Positions 34,080 to 43,560 of a stretch of DNA of 64,000 nucleotides are shown one piece after another; within the stretch, counting starts at the first letter, position 1, and each line of letters begins with the position of its first letter. Source of the DNA: Sorex araneus. Lineage: Eukaryota; Chordata; Mammalia; Eulipotyphla; Soricidae. Made by a program: the position numbers and the translations under genes. The notes under the pieces were generated by a model. The model did not search any database and had not been told where the DNA came from. It saw nothing but the letters and a program-made list of their open reading frames with translations. The stretch spans positions 114,157,552-114,221,551 of the forward strand of contig NC_073313.1 in the NCBI RefSeq assembly GCF_027595985.1. The letters run 5' to 3'.

Positions 34080-34640
34080 TATGACAATATCCCGTTAATC
34101 ACCGATTTCTTGGGCGGGCTCAGTAACATCTCATTTCGTCCTTTCCCTGAGATCTTAGAAGTCTATCTCGACTCAGTCCCCCTTGAGAGGGCCCTCCTTG
34201 GCCCTCTCAACATCCCCCAGTGATGTTGCACTGGGGGCTCTTCAGGGTCAGGGGAATGGGATCCAGCTTGTTACTGGATTTAACATATGAATACACCATG
34301 GGAAGCTTGCAAGGCTGTCCCAGGTGGGCAGGAAATTCTCAGAAGATTGCCAGTTTCTCCCAGAGGGAGAAGCAGGCTAAAGATATCACTTCTGGGAGCT
34401 TGCTTTTAAGTCTCTCTCTGGATGTTGGCCATTGATGGGATTGCACACACCTGGGTTCCTCTGCTGGTACCTTCATGCGTGAGGCCTGTCCGAACGTGTG
34501 GAGAGGGGCCTCTAGCATGGCTGTGGCTAGGTTCCGGTGGTCTTCGGCTGCCGGGAGCTCTGTTTGGGGTGGGGAGGGAAGCTGGAGCCCATCCCCTCCG
34601 AGGGGCCCCGGGGAAGACAGCCAGGTGTGCGGGCAAGAGA
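34080..34640 (-). mobile_element. RTE-tailed composite element, copy 2
   Basis: Minus strand: TGGCTGTCTTCCCCGGGGCC, CTCCCGGCAGCCGAAGACCA, CTCACGCATGAAGGTACC, GGGACAGCCTTGCAAGCTTC, CCCCTGACCCTGAAGAGCCC, AAGATCTCAGGGAAAGGACG, decayed RTE tail. It contains an extra GAGAGGGCC inverted-repeat insertion at about 34177-34202. Collinear with 29373-30018. Confidence 0.75.
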
Positions 34641-34674
34641 CCCTCGATAAAGGACAATAAACTCATCATTGAAT

Positions 34675-35332
34675 CATTTTAGTTTTGTCATTTGACAGTT
34701 TCACCACGAGCCGAGGCCTAAAGATGGTGCTGCTGAAGGTTCTAGAAACAGATGGAAAGTGAAGATATTCGTGGACCCTTTAGTTTACTGCCTCTCTAGA
34801 ATATCCAGTAAGCTCCTATCAGAAAAGCTCCATTTCTTTCACATGACCTCGGTGAGGTTTTCTGTCCCAATCCTTCTGGCTGCAAAGCTGGGGGTGTGAG
34901 ATACTCCAGCTCTCTTAGAGTGAGACTGGGTAAGTCATAAAATTTGGGTTTGTTATCTACACGATAAATGCCTGCAGGAGATCCTTTTCAGTCTCACACA
35001 CTGTGCACAGCCGGCCAGATACTCTGGCTGAATTCAGGATTATCTCAACAATGCAAGACAACAACAACTAAGGGAGATGTGAACTGCCTCCAAAGGAAAT
35101 ATGAACTGAAGAGGACTTGGGGGAGTAAGACAAGGCATGAGAAGGGTTTTGACGAATGGTACATTGAATTCTAAGTAGGCATCAATTGGACTATTAAAAG
35201 GCATTAGGACATGCACTACTATAAAGAGATCACATGAAAGAAATAATAAATCTATTGCTAGTAGGAATCTAAGACTCCCACTCTAGGCTAAATTGACAGT
35301 GGAAAATATTAGATTAACACTAGGTTTTCCAC
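34675..35332. other. intergenic, nothing recognised
   Basis: No assigned element. Confidence 0.4.
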
Positions 35333-35583
35333 TATAGCACTGTAGCACGGTCGTCCCACTGTTCATCGATTTGCTCGAGTGGGCACCAGTCACGTCTCCA
35401 TTGTGCGACTTATTGTTACTGTTTTTGGTACATTGAATACGCCACGGGGAGCTTGCCAGGCTCTGCTAGACGGGCGGGATATTCTTGGTAGCTTGCCGGG
35501 CTCTCCGAGAGGGATGGAGGAATCGAACACGGGTCGGCCACATGCAAGGCAAACGCCCTACTTGCTGTGCTATCGCTCCAGTC
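35333..35583 (-). mobile_element. SINE-B
   Basis: GTAGCACGGTCGTCCCACTG tail side, TTCATCGATTTGCTCGAGTG, GGGAGCTTGCCAGGCTCTGC, GGAATCGAACACGGGTCGGC, ending TCGCTCCAGTCC. Confidence 0.95.
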
Positions 35584-35589
35584 CACTAA

Positions 35590-36045
35590 TGTCAAGAAAC
35601 TTTCTGTGGCCGTGAGAAAATGATAGAACACTGTAACACCCCCCCTACGTAGCACCACAACCTTCTTTTCCATTCATTTAGTTCTGAGAGAACCAAGGAT
35701 AGCTAAAGAAATGGAGTCCTTAGGGTTCATGGGTCACATGTTGACCACAGGCCCAGTGGTTCTGCTTGCTGTAACTCCCTCCCCACCACCCCAGCCCCGC
35801 AGCCCCACAGTCAAATGTGTCGTCACCACAGAAAAACGGGAATGTAAGGGAAAACACAATGCCTGTTAGATTTATGGAGCAGACACCAGAGCCCTGCCCC
35901 CAGCCCCTGCAGCCTGGCATGTGCTGATTCTGTGTTGTGTCTTCAAACATTCTATAAAATTCCCTCTTGCCCCCAATCCCTATGTGCTATGGTTTAAAGA
36001 GTGCTTCTCCCAGTCATGGAGAATTTTGCCATTAAAAAAAAGAAC
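35590..36045. other. intergenic, nothing recognised
   Basis: No assigned element. Confidence 0.4.
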
Positions 36046-36049
36046 ATGA

Positions 36050-36224
36050 GGGCTTGAGTGATGTAGCACAGCAGGTAGGGCATTGGCCTTGCACGTGGCA
36101 GACCTGGGTTCCATCCCCGGCATCCCATATGGTTCCCCCAGCACCGCCAGGAGTAATTCCTGAGTGCAAAGCCAGGAGTAAACCCTGAGAATTGCTGGGT
36201 GTGACCCAAAAAGAAAAAAAAAAA
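36050..36224 (+). mobile_element. SINE-A
   Basis: GGGCTTGAGTGATGTAGCAC head, GGTTCCATCCCCGGCATCCC, GCTGGGTGTGACCCAAAAAG. Flanked by an AAAAGAACA-type repeat. Confidence 0.93.
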
Positions 36225-36849
36225 GAACACAAAACTCACTACTAATCGAATTTGCTATTCCTTGACTCTGGTTTTGCTCTCCTTGGACCGCTAATAGACT
36301 GGCGGATGGCAGTTCCTATGGGTGAGGAGGGATGAACTCAATATATCTTTCTCCTCCTCCATGAAGTTCAGAGGTTGGAGTTCAAATTTCCACACTCTAA
36401 TCATACTCTTTCTGAGGCCATGCCTCTTCCAGAAGCTATCTGCAGGTCCCAGGCACCAGGCCTTTCATTAGTGTAAGACATTCTTCTGTGTTTGGTTTTG
36501 GGCACACCTGGTGGTACTCAGGATTTTCACCTAGCTCAGGTGAAGCAGGGGTGAGCGTGTTTTAGGTTTCATGTGCCCGCGCCCAGGAACAAAGACCAAA
36601 CATCAAATCCTTATTATATGATAGCATCTAATCCAGAGCAAAATTCTAACTCTTAAAACCTTCTCTAAAACCGTCTAATACAAACCTTAACCCTAACTGA
36701 AGTCCTAGTACTCTTTTATGGAGACCATGGGTGGGTTTTTCAATCGGCACTAAACCCTTCTCATTTCACTCAAGAGATTCTGCTGTTCTCTAGCAGGAAA
36801 CAACCGCCGCTGTCCTTAGGTTGTTTGTCAGGACAGCAAGGATAAAATG
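36225..36849. other. intergenic, mostly unassigned
   Basis: A short antisense SINE-like piece (GGGCACACCTGGTGGTACTC) at 36500-36545. Otherwise nothing recognised. Confidence 0.4.
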
Positions 36850-37592
36850 TTCTTGTCTCACACCTGCTCACATGACCCGGACTCTGCGCCAGGCTGTTTT
36901 TACTCGGTCCCCGCCCCCAAGGGACTCAGCCCCGGCAGCCGACCTCCACTACCCAACCATCTCCATGCTCCAGGCCGCTTTCCAGATGGTCCAGCTGAGC
37001 CTCACGCGTGAGTGAAGTCCCAAGAAACCCAGATAATTCGGAACTTTGTGACCTTGGACTCTGGACTCAACGGGACCCAGAAGCAGAGATCCTCTGCCTG
37101 CTATCCCCCAATCTCCGGTGACCCAGGGAACACACCCATAAACTACATCCTGCCACACCCTGCTGGCACCAGATAATCTCATCGGCCACCCTCTAGATCT
37201 CTCCAGACACCCCCCAGACACATTATAATACACTTCCTACCCATTTTCCATAATTACCACACCACTGATGGGGTTCAGACAGTAGGCAACAAATCAGAGA
37301 GTACTTGTATATAGATATGTATATGTATATATATATATCTTGGAGATCCCGGCAGGCTACCAAGAGTATCCCGCCTGCATGGGCAGAGCCTGGCAAGCTA
37401 CCTGTGGCGTATTCCATATGCCAAAAAGAGTAACAATAGGTCTCATTCCCCTGACCCTGAAAGCGCCTCCAATCGTTGGGAAAGATGAGTAAGGAGAGGC
37501 TGCTAAAGTCTCAGGGCTGGGAGGAATAGAGACGTTACTGGTGCCCACTCAAGTAAATCGACAAACAATGGGATGACCGTGATACAGTGACA
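36850..37592 (+). mobile_element. RTE-tailed composite element, copy 3 (~743 bp, sense)
   Basis: 5' part: CAGCCCCGGCAGCCGACC, CATGCTCCAGGCCGCTTTCC, CCTCACGCGTGAGTGAAG, diverged from but collinear with copies 1 and 2. An extra stretch (TCTCCGGTGACCCAGGGAAC to an AT tract at about 37310-37340) follows. Then the SINE-B body (GGCAGGCTACCAAGAGTATC, CAGAGCCTGGCAAGCTACC), CCCCTGACCCTGAAAGCGCC, GCTGCTAAAGTCTCAGGGCT, and the RTE terminus ending GATACAGTGACA. Confidence 0.7.
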
Positions 37593-37614
37593 TACATACA
37601 TGTGCAGAATGAAT

Positions 37615-37795
37615 TTCTGGGAGGAGGCAATAATTCTAAGTTTGGAGTGCATGCTCTGCACGTGGGAGTTCCGAGATTGATTGGAGGCAGCAAGTGGTCC
37701 CCCCAAATCAAAGGGAGAGACCTAGAAGAGTCAAGCGGGGACAGCCCTCGAGCACCACTAGATGCGGCGCTCAATGCAAATCCCCAAATCAGCTA
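37615..37795 (+). mobile_element. possible ancient SINE
   Basis: GCATGCTCTGCACGTGGGAG, CCGAGATTGATTGGAGGCAG and CCTCGAGCACCACTAGATGC follow the family order loosely. Confidence 0.4.
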
Positions 37796-37818
37796 CAAAA
37801 TAAAAAGAAACTGATTAC

Positions 37819-38000
37819 TGGGACTTGAGTGATAGTACAGTGGATAGAGTGCTTGCCTCACCCACACACAACCTGGGGTTTGATCCCTAGTACCACATAT
37901 GGTTCCCTGGGTCCCGCCAGGAGTGATGCCTGAGCTCAGAGCCAGAGTAAACCCTGAGCACTGCCGGGTGTGGCTCCAAAACCAAACACACACACACAAA
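37819..38000 (+). mobile_element. SINE-A relative with (CA)n tail
   Basis: GGGACTTGAGTGATAGTACA head, GGGGTTTGATCCCTAGTACC, GAGCACTGCCGGGTGTGGCT, then AAAACCAAACACACACACAC. Confidence 0.88.
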
Positions 38001-38126
38001 GAAACAGATTTCCTCATGCAATTTGCTGCAACCTGTTTGGAACTGGAAGATATTATGTTGAGTGAAGTAAGCCAGAAGAAAGGCAAACACAGGATGATCT
38101 CACCTATCTGTGGAATATAGAACACT

Positions 38127-38380
38127 GTAGCACTGTCATCCTGTTGTTAATGGATTTGCTCGAGCGGGCACCAGTAACGTCTCCATTGTGAGACTTACTG
38201 TTACTCTTTTTAGCATATTGAATACACCACCAGTAGCTTGCCAGGCTCTGCCTGCAAGCGGGATACTCTCGGTAACTTGTTGGGCAATCCGAGAGGGATG
38301 GAGGAATTGAATCTGGGTTCAGCTGTGTGCAAGGCAAATGCCCTACCCGCTGTGCTATAGCTACAGCTCCAGATCTCGCT
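38127..38380 (-). mobile_element. SINE-B with perfect 22-bp TSD
   Basis: Antisense full copy from GTAGCACTGTCATCCTGTTG to TAGCTACAGCTCC plus a few bases. The flanking L1 sequence at 38105-38126 is duplicated exactly at 38381-38402 (22 bp, containing CTGTGGAATATAGAACAC). Confidence 0.97.
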
Positions 38381-38461
38381 TATCTGTGGAATATAGAACA
38401 CTAGATGAGGAAATGTACTGTAGTAAGAGGGGGATGTTTAGATCCTCCTCGACCCCAGTGT

Positions 38462-38889
38462 ATTTTTTTTCACTTTAATAGCTTCATTTATTAGAAACGA
38501 TATAGAGAATGACAAAGAGATAGCAAATAGGCTATTAATTTTATACTTTGGGTTACAATACAACATGACTTTATTTTTATAATAGTCAAAGTGAAGCTCT
38601 GGCCATAGGATACTACCAGTTTGTTTGTGTCATTTTTATGTTGTCCTATCATTTTTTATTTTTCATTTTATTTTTTTAGTGAGTCACAGTGAGGGTACAG
38701 TTACAGATTCACACCTTTTCGTGCTTGTTTTTCCCTCATGCAATGTTTGAGAGCCCATCCCTCCACCATTGTCCATTCTCCACCACCAATGAACCCAATA
38801 TCCCTCCCACCCACCCCCATCCCATCCCCTCACCCCACCCCGCCTCTGTGGCAGGGCATTCCAGTTTGTTCTCTCTCTCTCCTTTTGTT
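38462..38889 (-). mobile_element. 5'-truncated L1 with probable 3' transduction
   Basis: An 11-bp TSD (GACCCCAGTGT) at 38451-38461 and 38890-38900 delimits the insertion. The right part, 38650-38889, is the antisense L1 end (GAGTCACAGTGAGGGTACAG). Between it and the outer T8 tract at 38463-38470 lie about 180 nt of non-L1 sequence that ends, in element sense, with AATAAA 16 nt before the poly(A). Confidence 0.85.
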
Positions 38890-39259
38890 GACCCCAGTGT
38901 TTAGAGAGGAGACAGAGAAGGGGAGAAGAAGGGAAGAAGTAATTTGTTAACAGGCACCAAAGCTTCAGTTATACCAGTGACATGAGTGAAGGATTTGGAC
39001 ATATACCCCAAACATAGATTAAACAGAATTGAAAACGTGAGACCTAAGCAGCAACCATCGAAACTCTGTCATGGGCCTGTCAAGTTGACAGGCAGGGATG
39101 CAGTGAGTGTCGGGATGGGGAGGCGATCTGGGAACACTGTAGAGGGAAGTTGACACTGGTGGAGGGATTGGTGTTGAATTATTGTATGCCTAAAACACAA
39201 CTACCAGTAATTTTATAAATCATGGCTCTTGCTAATAATTTTTTTATAAAAGAATTTGA

Positions 39260-39469
39260 GGGGCTGGAGTGATAGCACAGCGGGTAAGGCGTTTGCCTTA
39301 CACGCGGCCGACCCGGGTTCAAATCCCAGCATCCCATATGGTCCCCTGAGCACCGCCAGGAGTAATTCCTGAGTGCAGAGCCAGGAGTAATTCCTGAGTG
39401 CAAAGCCAGGAGTAACCCCTGTGCATCGCCACGTGTGACCCAAAAACCAAAAAAAAAAATAAATAAATA
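39260..39469 (+). mobile_element. SINE-A with TSD and internal duplication
   Basis: The TSD AAAAGAATTTGA lies at 39248-39259 and 39470-39481. The body segment GAGTAATTCCTGAGTGC(A)AAGCCAG occurs twice in tandem (about 39359-39407). Confidence 0.96.
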
Positions 39470-39641
39470 AAAAGAATTTGATTTCCTTGTTTCCAGTTTC
39501 CATAAGCATATTCATTCATCTCCTCTGGTTTTATTTTCTATTTTCTAAAGAGAAAAATCATTTTGCAAAACACCCACTTTGCCCTTGGAAAGAGTTCGAA
39601 GTAGTTAGTGTGAAATTAAATAATTTGAAATTAAGAAACCA

Positions 39642-39817
39642 CCCCTCTTGGAGAGCCAGACAAGCTACCGGAAGTATCTTGCCCGTATGGCAGAGCCTGG
39701 CAAGCTACCCATGGCAAATGTGATAGGCCAAAAACAGTGACAAGTCTCGCAATGGAGATGTTACTGGTGCCCACTCGAGCAAATCGATGAGCAACAGGAT
39801 GACAGTGATACAGTGAA
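39642..39817 (+). mobile_element. SINE-B, 5'-truncated
   Basis: It starts inside the body (CTTGGAGAGCCAGACAAGC), with AAAAACAGTGACAAG, ending GATGACAGTGATACAGTG. Confidence 0.93.
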
Positions 39818-40163
39818 AACCATTATTTGGACCCCCGCATCTCTGTGTGACATTATTTGTACCCAAGAAGCTAGCTAAGAATTCTGAGACTGCCTTTGAA
39901 AAATATTTTTTGACAAAAGTGGAGCCTCTGGGTTTACCCTGGATTTCCATAAAATGTCTTAGATTTTCTTTCCTTATTGAAGTGGTTTTCCTTAGAAGAA
40001 CTCTTAAATGTGGAGAGAACATATCTAAGGGCAGAATTATTGGTGTGGAAACAAAAGAGGATGAAAACTGCACTGGTAAACATTATTGTTGAGATAAGCC
40101 TAAACTTCACAAAAGCTCCTTTCAACTTAAGTGAACTTTCCCTTTGGGGCAGGGCGCTGCTGA

Positions 40164-40177
40164 CCACTAGATGGCGG
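40164..40177 (+). promoter_or_regulatory. CTCF-like motif, 14/14 to consensus
   Basis: CCACTAGATGGCGG matches CCASYAGRKGGCRS at every position. Orientation is +. Confidence 0.6.
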
Positions 40178-40212
40178 TCCTGAGTCCGTTACCAGTCTCA
40201 CATAAGGAGGTT

Positions 40213-40226
40213 CTGCCACCTCGTGG
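40213..40226 (-). promoter_or_regulatory. CTCF-like motif, 13/14, facing the previous one
   Basis: The minus strand reads CCACGAGGTGGCAG, with one mismatch to the consensus. It lies 35 bp from the + motif in convergent orientation. Confidence 0.5.
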
Positions 40227-40315
40227 CTAAATTGTAAAGTGCAACTGGCTTTTAAAAAATGGAATCAAAAGCTTACAAAGCCCATAAAATCCACTACGCT
40301 TAGAAGAAATTCTAT

Positions 40316-40525
40316 ACTTTCTCTCTACTTTTGGTCATTATGGCTTGCAACACAGACACTGAGAGGTCAGGAGGCAGGAGAAGGGTGGGAAAGGGGGTGG
40401 TATACCGGGGATACTGGTGGGGGAGAATATACACTGGTGGAGGGATGGGTGTCGATCATTGTGTGATTGCAACCCAAACATGAACGCTTGTAACTATCTC
40501 ACAGTGATTCAATACTTATTTTTTT
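40316..40525 (+). mobile_element. L1 3' end with inverted 5' segment
   Basis: 40316-40370 is antisense L1 (CTCTCTACTTTTGGTCATTA). From about 40371 the sequence is sense (GGTGGGAAAGGGGGTGGTAT, CACTGGTGGAGGGATGGGTG, CACAGTGATTCAATA). This is the layout produced by twin priming. Confidence 0.75.
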
Positions 40526-40708
40526 TAAAGAAGAAATTCTAACAATGGCAGGCTTTTCTACATCCTTCCATAGCTTTTACTGCTGCCCCTTTTTTTTTTT
40601 TTTACAGGGAATGGTGATGCTCACGTGTGTTTTTATTTTTTTTATTTTTATCTATTTATTGCATTCTCCTTATTTACATAAATGAATTTATATTATGTGA
40701 AATTTTTG
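40526..40708. other. AT-rich intergenic segment
   Basis: T-rich runs, no assigned element. Confidence 0.4.
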
Positions 40709-41662
40709 TATCTTTTTTTTTAAAATTTATTTATTTTTAATTAGAGAATCACCGTGAGGGTACAGTTACAGATTTATACACTTTTGTGCTTATACTTCCC
40801 TCATACAAAGTTTGGGAACCCATCCCTTCACCAGTGCCCATTCTCCACCACCCGTAAACCCAGTGTCCCTCCCACCCTCCCCAATCCCATCTCCCCCCCA
40901 CCCCACCCTGCCACTGTGGCAAGGCATTCCCTTCTGTTTTCTCTCTCTAATTAGCTGTTGTGGTTTGCAATAAAGGTGTTGAGTGGCCACTGTGCTCAGT
41001 CTCTAGCCCTCATTCAGCCAGCAACTCCCTTCCCCCACATGGCCTTCGACTACAATGTAGTTGGTGATCGCTTCTCTGAGTTGACCTTTCCCCGGAACGT
41101 GAGGCCAGCCTCGAAGCCATGGAGTCAACCTCCTGGTACTTATTTCTACAGTTCTTGGGTGTTAGTCTCCCACTCTGTTATTCTATATACCATAGATGAG
41201 TGCAATCTTTCTATGTCTGTCTCTCTCTTTCTGACTCATTTCACTCAGCATGAAACTTTTCATGCCCACCCACTTGACTAAAAAATTCTTGACCTCCTTT
41301 TTTCTAACAGCTGCATAGTATTCCATTGTATAGATGTACCAAAGTTTCCTCAACCAGTCATCCGTTCTGGGGCATTCGGGTTTTTTCCAGATTCTGGCTA
41401 TTGTAAACAGTGCTGCGATGAACATACATGTGCAGATGTTGTTTCGATTGTACTTTTTTGCCTCTCTGGGATATATTCCCAGCAGTGGTATTGCTGGGTC
41501 AAATGGGAATTCAATATCTAATTTTTTGAGAGTCGTCCAAATTGTTTTCCAGAAGGGCTGAACCAGTCGGCATTCCCACCAGCAGTGAAGAAGGGTCCCT
41601 TTCTCCCCACATCCTCTCCAACAGCGGTTGCTTTTGTTCTTTTGGATGTGTGCTGCCCTTTT
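40709..41662 (-). mobile_element. L1 3' end (~950 bp), young
   Basis: Antisense: T-rich start, GAATCACCGTGAGGGTACAG, C-rich 3'UTR tract, GTGGTTTGCAATAAAGGTGT, then the ORF2 C-terminus in one open frame (next entry). The 5' truncation point is near 41650-41662. Confidence 0.93.
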
Positions 41663-41671
41663 TTTAGTCAT
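41183..41671 (-). CDS. L1 ORF2 protein C-terminal fragment (open, 162 codons)
   Basis: The frame reads [18 protein letters not shown] (the C-terminal Cys-rich region of L1 ORF2p), then PAIPLLGIYPREAKK, MFIAALFTIARIWKKPECPR, IYTMEYYAAVRKKEV and a stop after IALIYGI. The endonuclease and reverse transcriptase are absent because of 5' truncation, so it cannot act alone. The first ~8 codons are flanking DNA. The lack of stops indicates a recent insertion. Confidence 0.9.
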   Translation of the reverse strand: MTKKRAAHIQKNKSNRCWRGCGEKGTLLHCWWECRLVQPFWKTIWTTLKKLDIEFPFDPAIPLLGIYPREAKKYNRNNICTCMFIAALFTIARIWKKPECPRTDDWLRKLWYIYTMEYYAAVRKKEVKNFLVKWVGMKSFMLSEMSQKERDRHRKIALIYGI

Positions 41672-42065
41672 GGAACTCTTTCTTCATGTGCAAGTCAAAC
41701 AAATGCCTATTTACGTTCTCTCTCTGTTCTTACTATCAAAGGACAATGAACATTGTCCTGTTTTTCCACATATGCACTGACAATCATGTACATGCCACTG
41801 GCTGCAAGGGCTTGCTGAAGTATCTTTTACTTTCTGTCTATTGAGATTTCTATCGTTGAATATTTCCTTGTTAACAAAACTTCCAGTCTTCAGAAACTCT
41901 TAAAATGAAGATAGCTCCCTTTTGTTGACACACTTGCTCATGTATACTGTACTTTCTCTGTCTGTTTGTAATTGTATGACCATAAGTGATTTCTCTTTTA
42001 TTTCATACCCAGTTATTTCCTGGGGACCCAGTCCCTTTTAAGTGATTTACTACACAGAAAGGTCA
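41672..42065. other. intergenic, nothing recognised
   Basis: No assigned element. Confidence 0.4.
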
Positions 42066-42069
42066 TCTA

Positions 42070-42215
42070 GCAGGGCAAAGAGATAGTACAGGGGTTAACA
42101 CAGTTACTCCTGCATTGCACACAGACAACCTTGGTTCAGTTCCCATGAATTCACATGGGCTCCCAAGCATAGAGATGGGGGTCCCTACCACCACTGGGTA
42201 TAACCCCTACCCCTC
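42070..42215 (+). mobile_element. old tRNA-headed SINE
   Basis: AGGGCAAAGAGATAGTACAG head, CTTGGTTCAGTTCCCATGAA B box, TACCACCACTGGGTATAACC. Confidence 0.7.
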
Positions 42216-42239
42216 CTCAAAATATATAGCCTATGTGGC

Positions 42240-42836
42240 TTTTTAACGACCTGGCACCTGAACTGGGCAGAAGGAAGAGAGCGGTGTGGAACTCCTTCAA
42301 GAACATCAAAGAAGTGGTTAAGAGGACAAAGAACCTCTGACTCTGGGCACATCTTTTTGACTCCACCGTTCTTCCTGCACTAACATACACCTCAGAGACC
42401 TGGGCCCTATGAAAATAGGATGAGAACACTATTCAGGTATCCCAAAGAGGAATCGAAAGAGTTATGCTTGGAGTATGCTTCACTTGAGTGAGAGAAGGAA
42501 TCTGGAGTTCCGACCTCCACTGATGATTAAGAATCAGGGACGCTGTCTTGTTTGCCAAGGTATCGAAAATCAGATGGGCCGGACACGTAATGCGATTCAG
42601 AGACTACCCCTGGACTAGAGCTGTTACCGACTGGATTCCACAGACATCAAAAGACTGCGTGGCCGCCCACCTATGAGGTCGTCAGACTTCTTCGCCAAGA
42701 CTCTGAATGAATGGTTTGAGGCTCTTCGTGTTCCTGGAGCGAGCAGATGCCATTGGGCTACACTAGCTTGCAACAGGGACAAATGGAGACATTACTGGCA
42801 TCCGCTCGAACAAATCAACGAACAACAGGATGACAA
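42240..42836 (+). mobile_element. RTE LINE 3' end (RTE1_Sar-like), ORF C-terminus
   Basis: Translation gives, with several TGA/TAG stops and one frameshift, the end of an RTE reverse transcriptase ORF: LFDSTVLPALTYTSETWA, IRWAGHVMRF, TRAVTDWIP, a GRPP motif, DFFAKTLNEWFEALRVPG, HWATLACNRDKWRHYWHPLE. Several stops stand where CGA codons would be expected, the decay pattern of CpG loss. It ends near GATGAC without poly(A). The endonuclease and RT core are absent (5'-truncated). It is non-functional, and is the source of the tail found on SINE-B. Confidence 0.88.
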
Positions 42837-42967
42837 GTGGTTTTTTGTTACTCCTCTCCTCAAATGTTTTATGTATTATATTTACATGTACATCTTAGCA
42901 GAGATGTGGGTTATATTATTTCATGTATTTGTGAAAACTCCTTAAACTGTAATTTTATTTATTTATA

Positions 42968-43116
42968 TTTTATTTGGTTTTTGGACAATACCTAGAAGTG
43001 CTCAGGGCTTACTTCTGCCTCTGCACTCAGGTGGATCATATGGTATGCCAGGATTTGAACCTGAGTTGGCCACAGTCACAGAAGCACCCTACCTGCTATG
43101 CTATCTCTCTAACCCC
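42968..43116 (-). mobile_element. old SINE-A relative
   Basis: GGACAATACCTAGAAGTGCT, CCAGGATTTGAACCTGAGTT, ending TCTCTCTAACCCC. Confidence 0.75.
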
Positions 43117-43138
43117 ATTCAACTGTACTCTTTTTTCT

Positions 43139-43560
43139 AATTATTTTTTTTTTTTTTATTGAATCACCATGTGGAAAGTTACAAAGCTTTCAGGCTTAAG
43201 TCTCAGTTACACAATGCTCGTACACCCATCCCTTCACCAGTGCACATATTCACATATTCCACCACCAAGAACCACAGTAAACCTCCCCCCTCCCCCCACA
43301 CCCCAGCCCTCCACCCTGCCTGTGTACCTGATAAATTTCACTTTACTTTCTCTTTACTTTGATAACATTCAACATTTCAACAAAAAACTTACTATTATTA
43401 TTTGGAGTTCCCCGCCCCACCCCCCGCCCGAAAGTCAGACCTGCTGGAAAGGAAGCATTTGATAATTTGTTTTTTATTGCTAAGAATGAAGAGATACAAG
43501 GTCCTGTGGCCACCACAGCGGCCGCGAAGTTTTGGATTTCTGTATTTTACTCTTTAGAGA
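43139..43560 (-). mobile_element. L1-type composite element, second copy
   Basis: T-rich start, GAATCACCATGTGGAAAGTT, CCTTCACCAGTGCACATATT, C-rich tract, then TCAGACCTGCTGGAAAGGAA, TTTTATTGCTAAGAATGAAG and GCGGCCGCGAAGTTTTGGAT. It is collinear with the left ~400 bp of 24505-25140 and breaks off where that copy enters its CpG-rich part. Confidence 0.75.

Larger units (their letters stand above)
38003..39210 (+). mobile_element. old L1 3' region carrying nested insertions
   Basis: Visible at 38003-38126 (TCATGCAATTTGCTGC, GTGAAGTAAGCCAGAAGAAA), 38403-38461 and 38890-39210 (GACACTGGTGGAGGGATTGG, GAATTATTGTATGCC). It hosts the SINE-B and L1 insertions described next, both dated as younger by their TSDs. 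Confidence 0.8.
39818..40315. other. unique intergenic segment with paired CTCF-like sites
   Basis: No repeat is recognised. It carries the two motifs at 40164 and 40213. Confidence 0.5.

Noticed and set aside
36684..36696. Interstitial telomeric repeat (CCTTAACCCTAAC)
   Set aside because: Barely two units, which is expected by chance.
41183..41671. 162-codon host gene
   Set aside because: It is unmistakably the C-terminus of L1 ORF2p and lies within a 5'-truncated L1.
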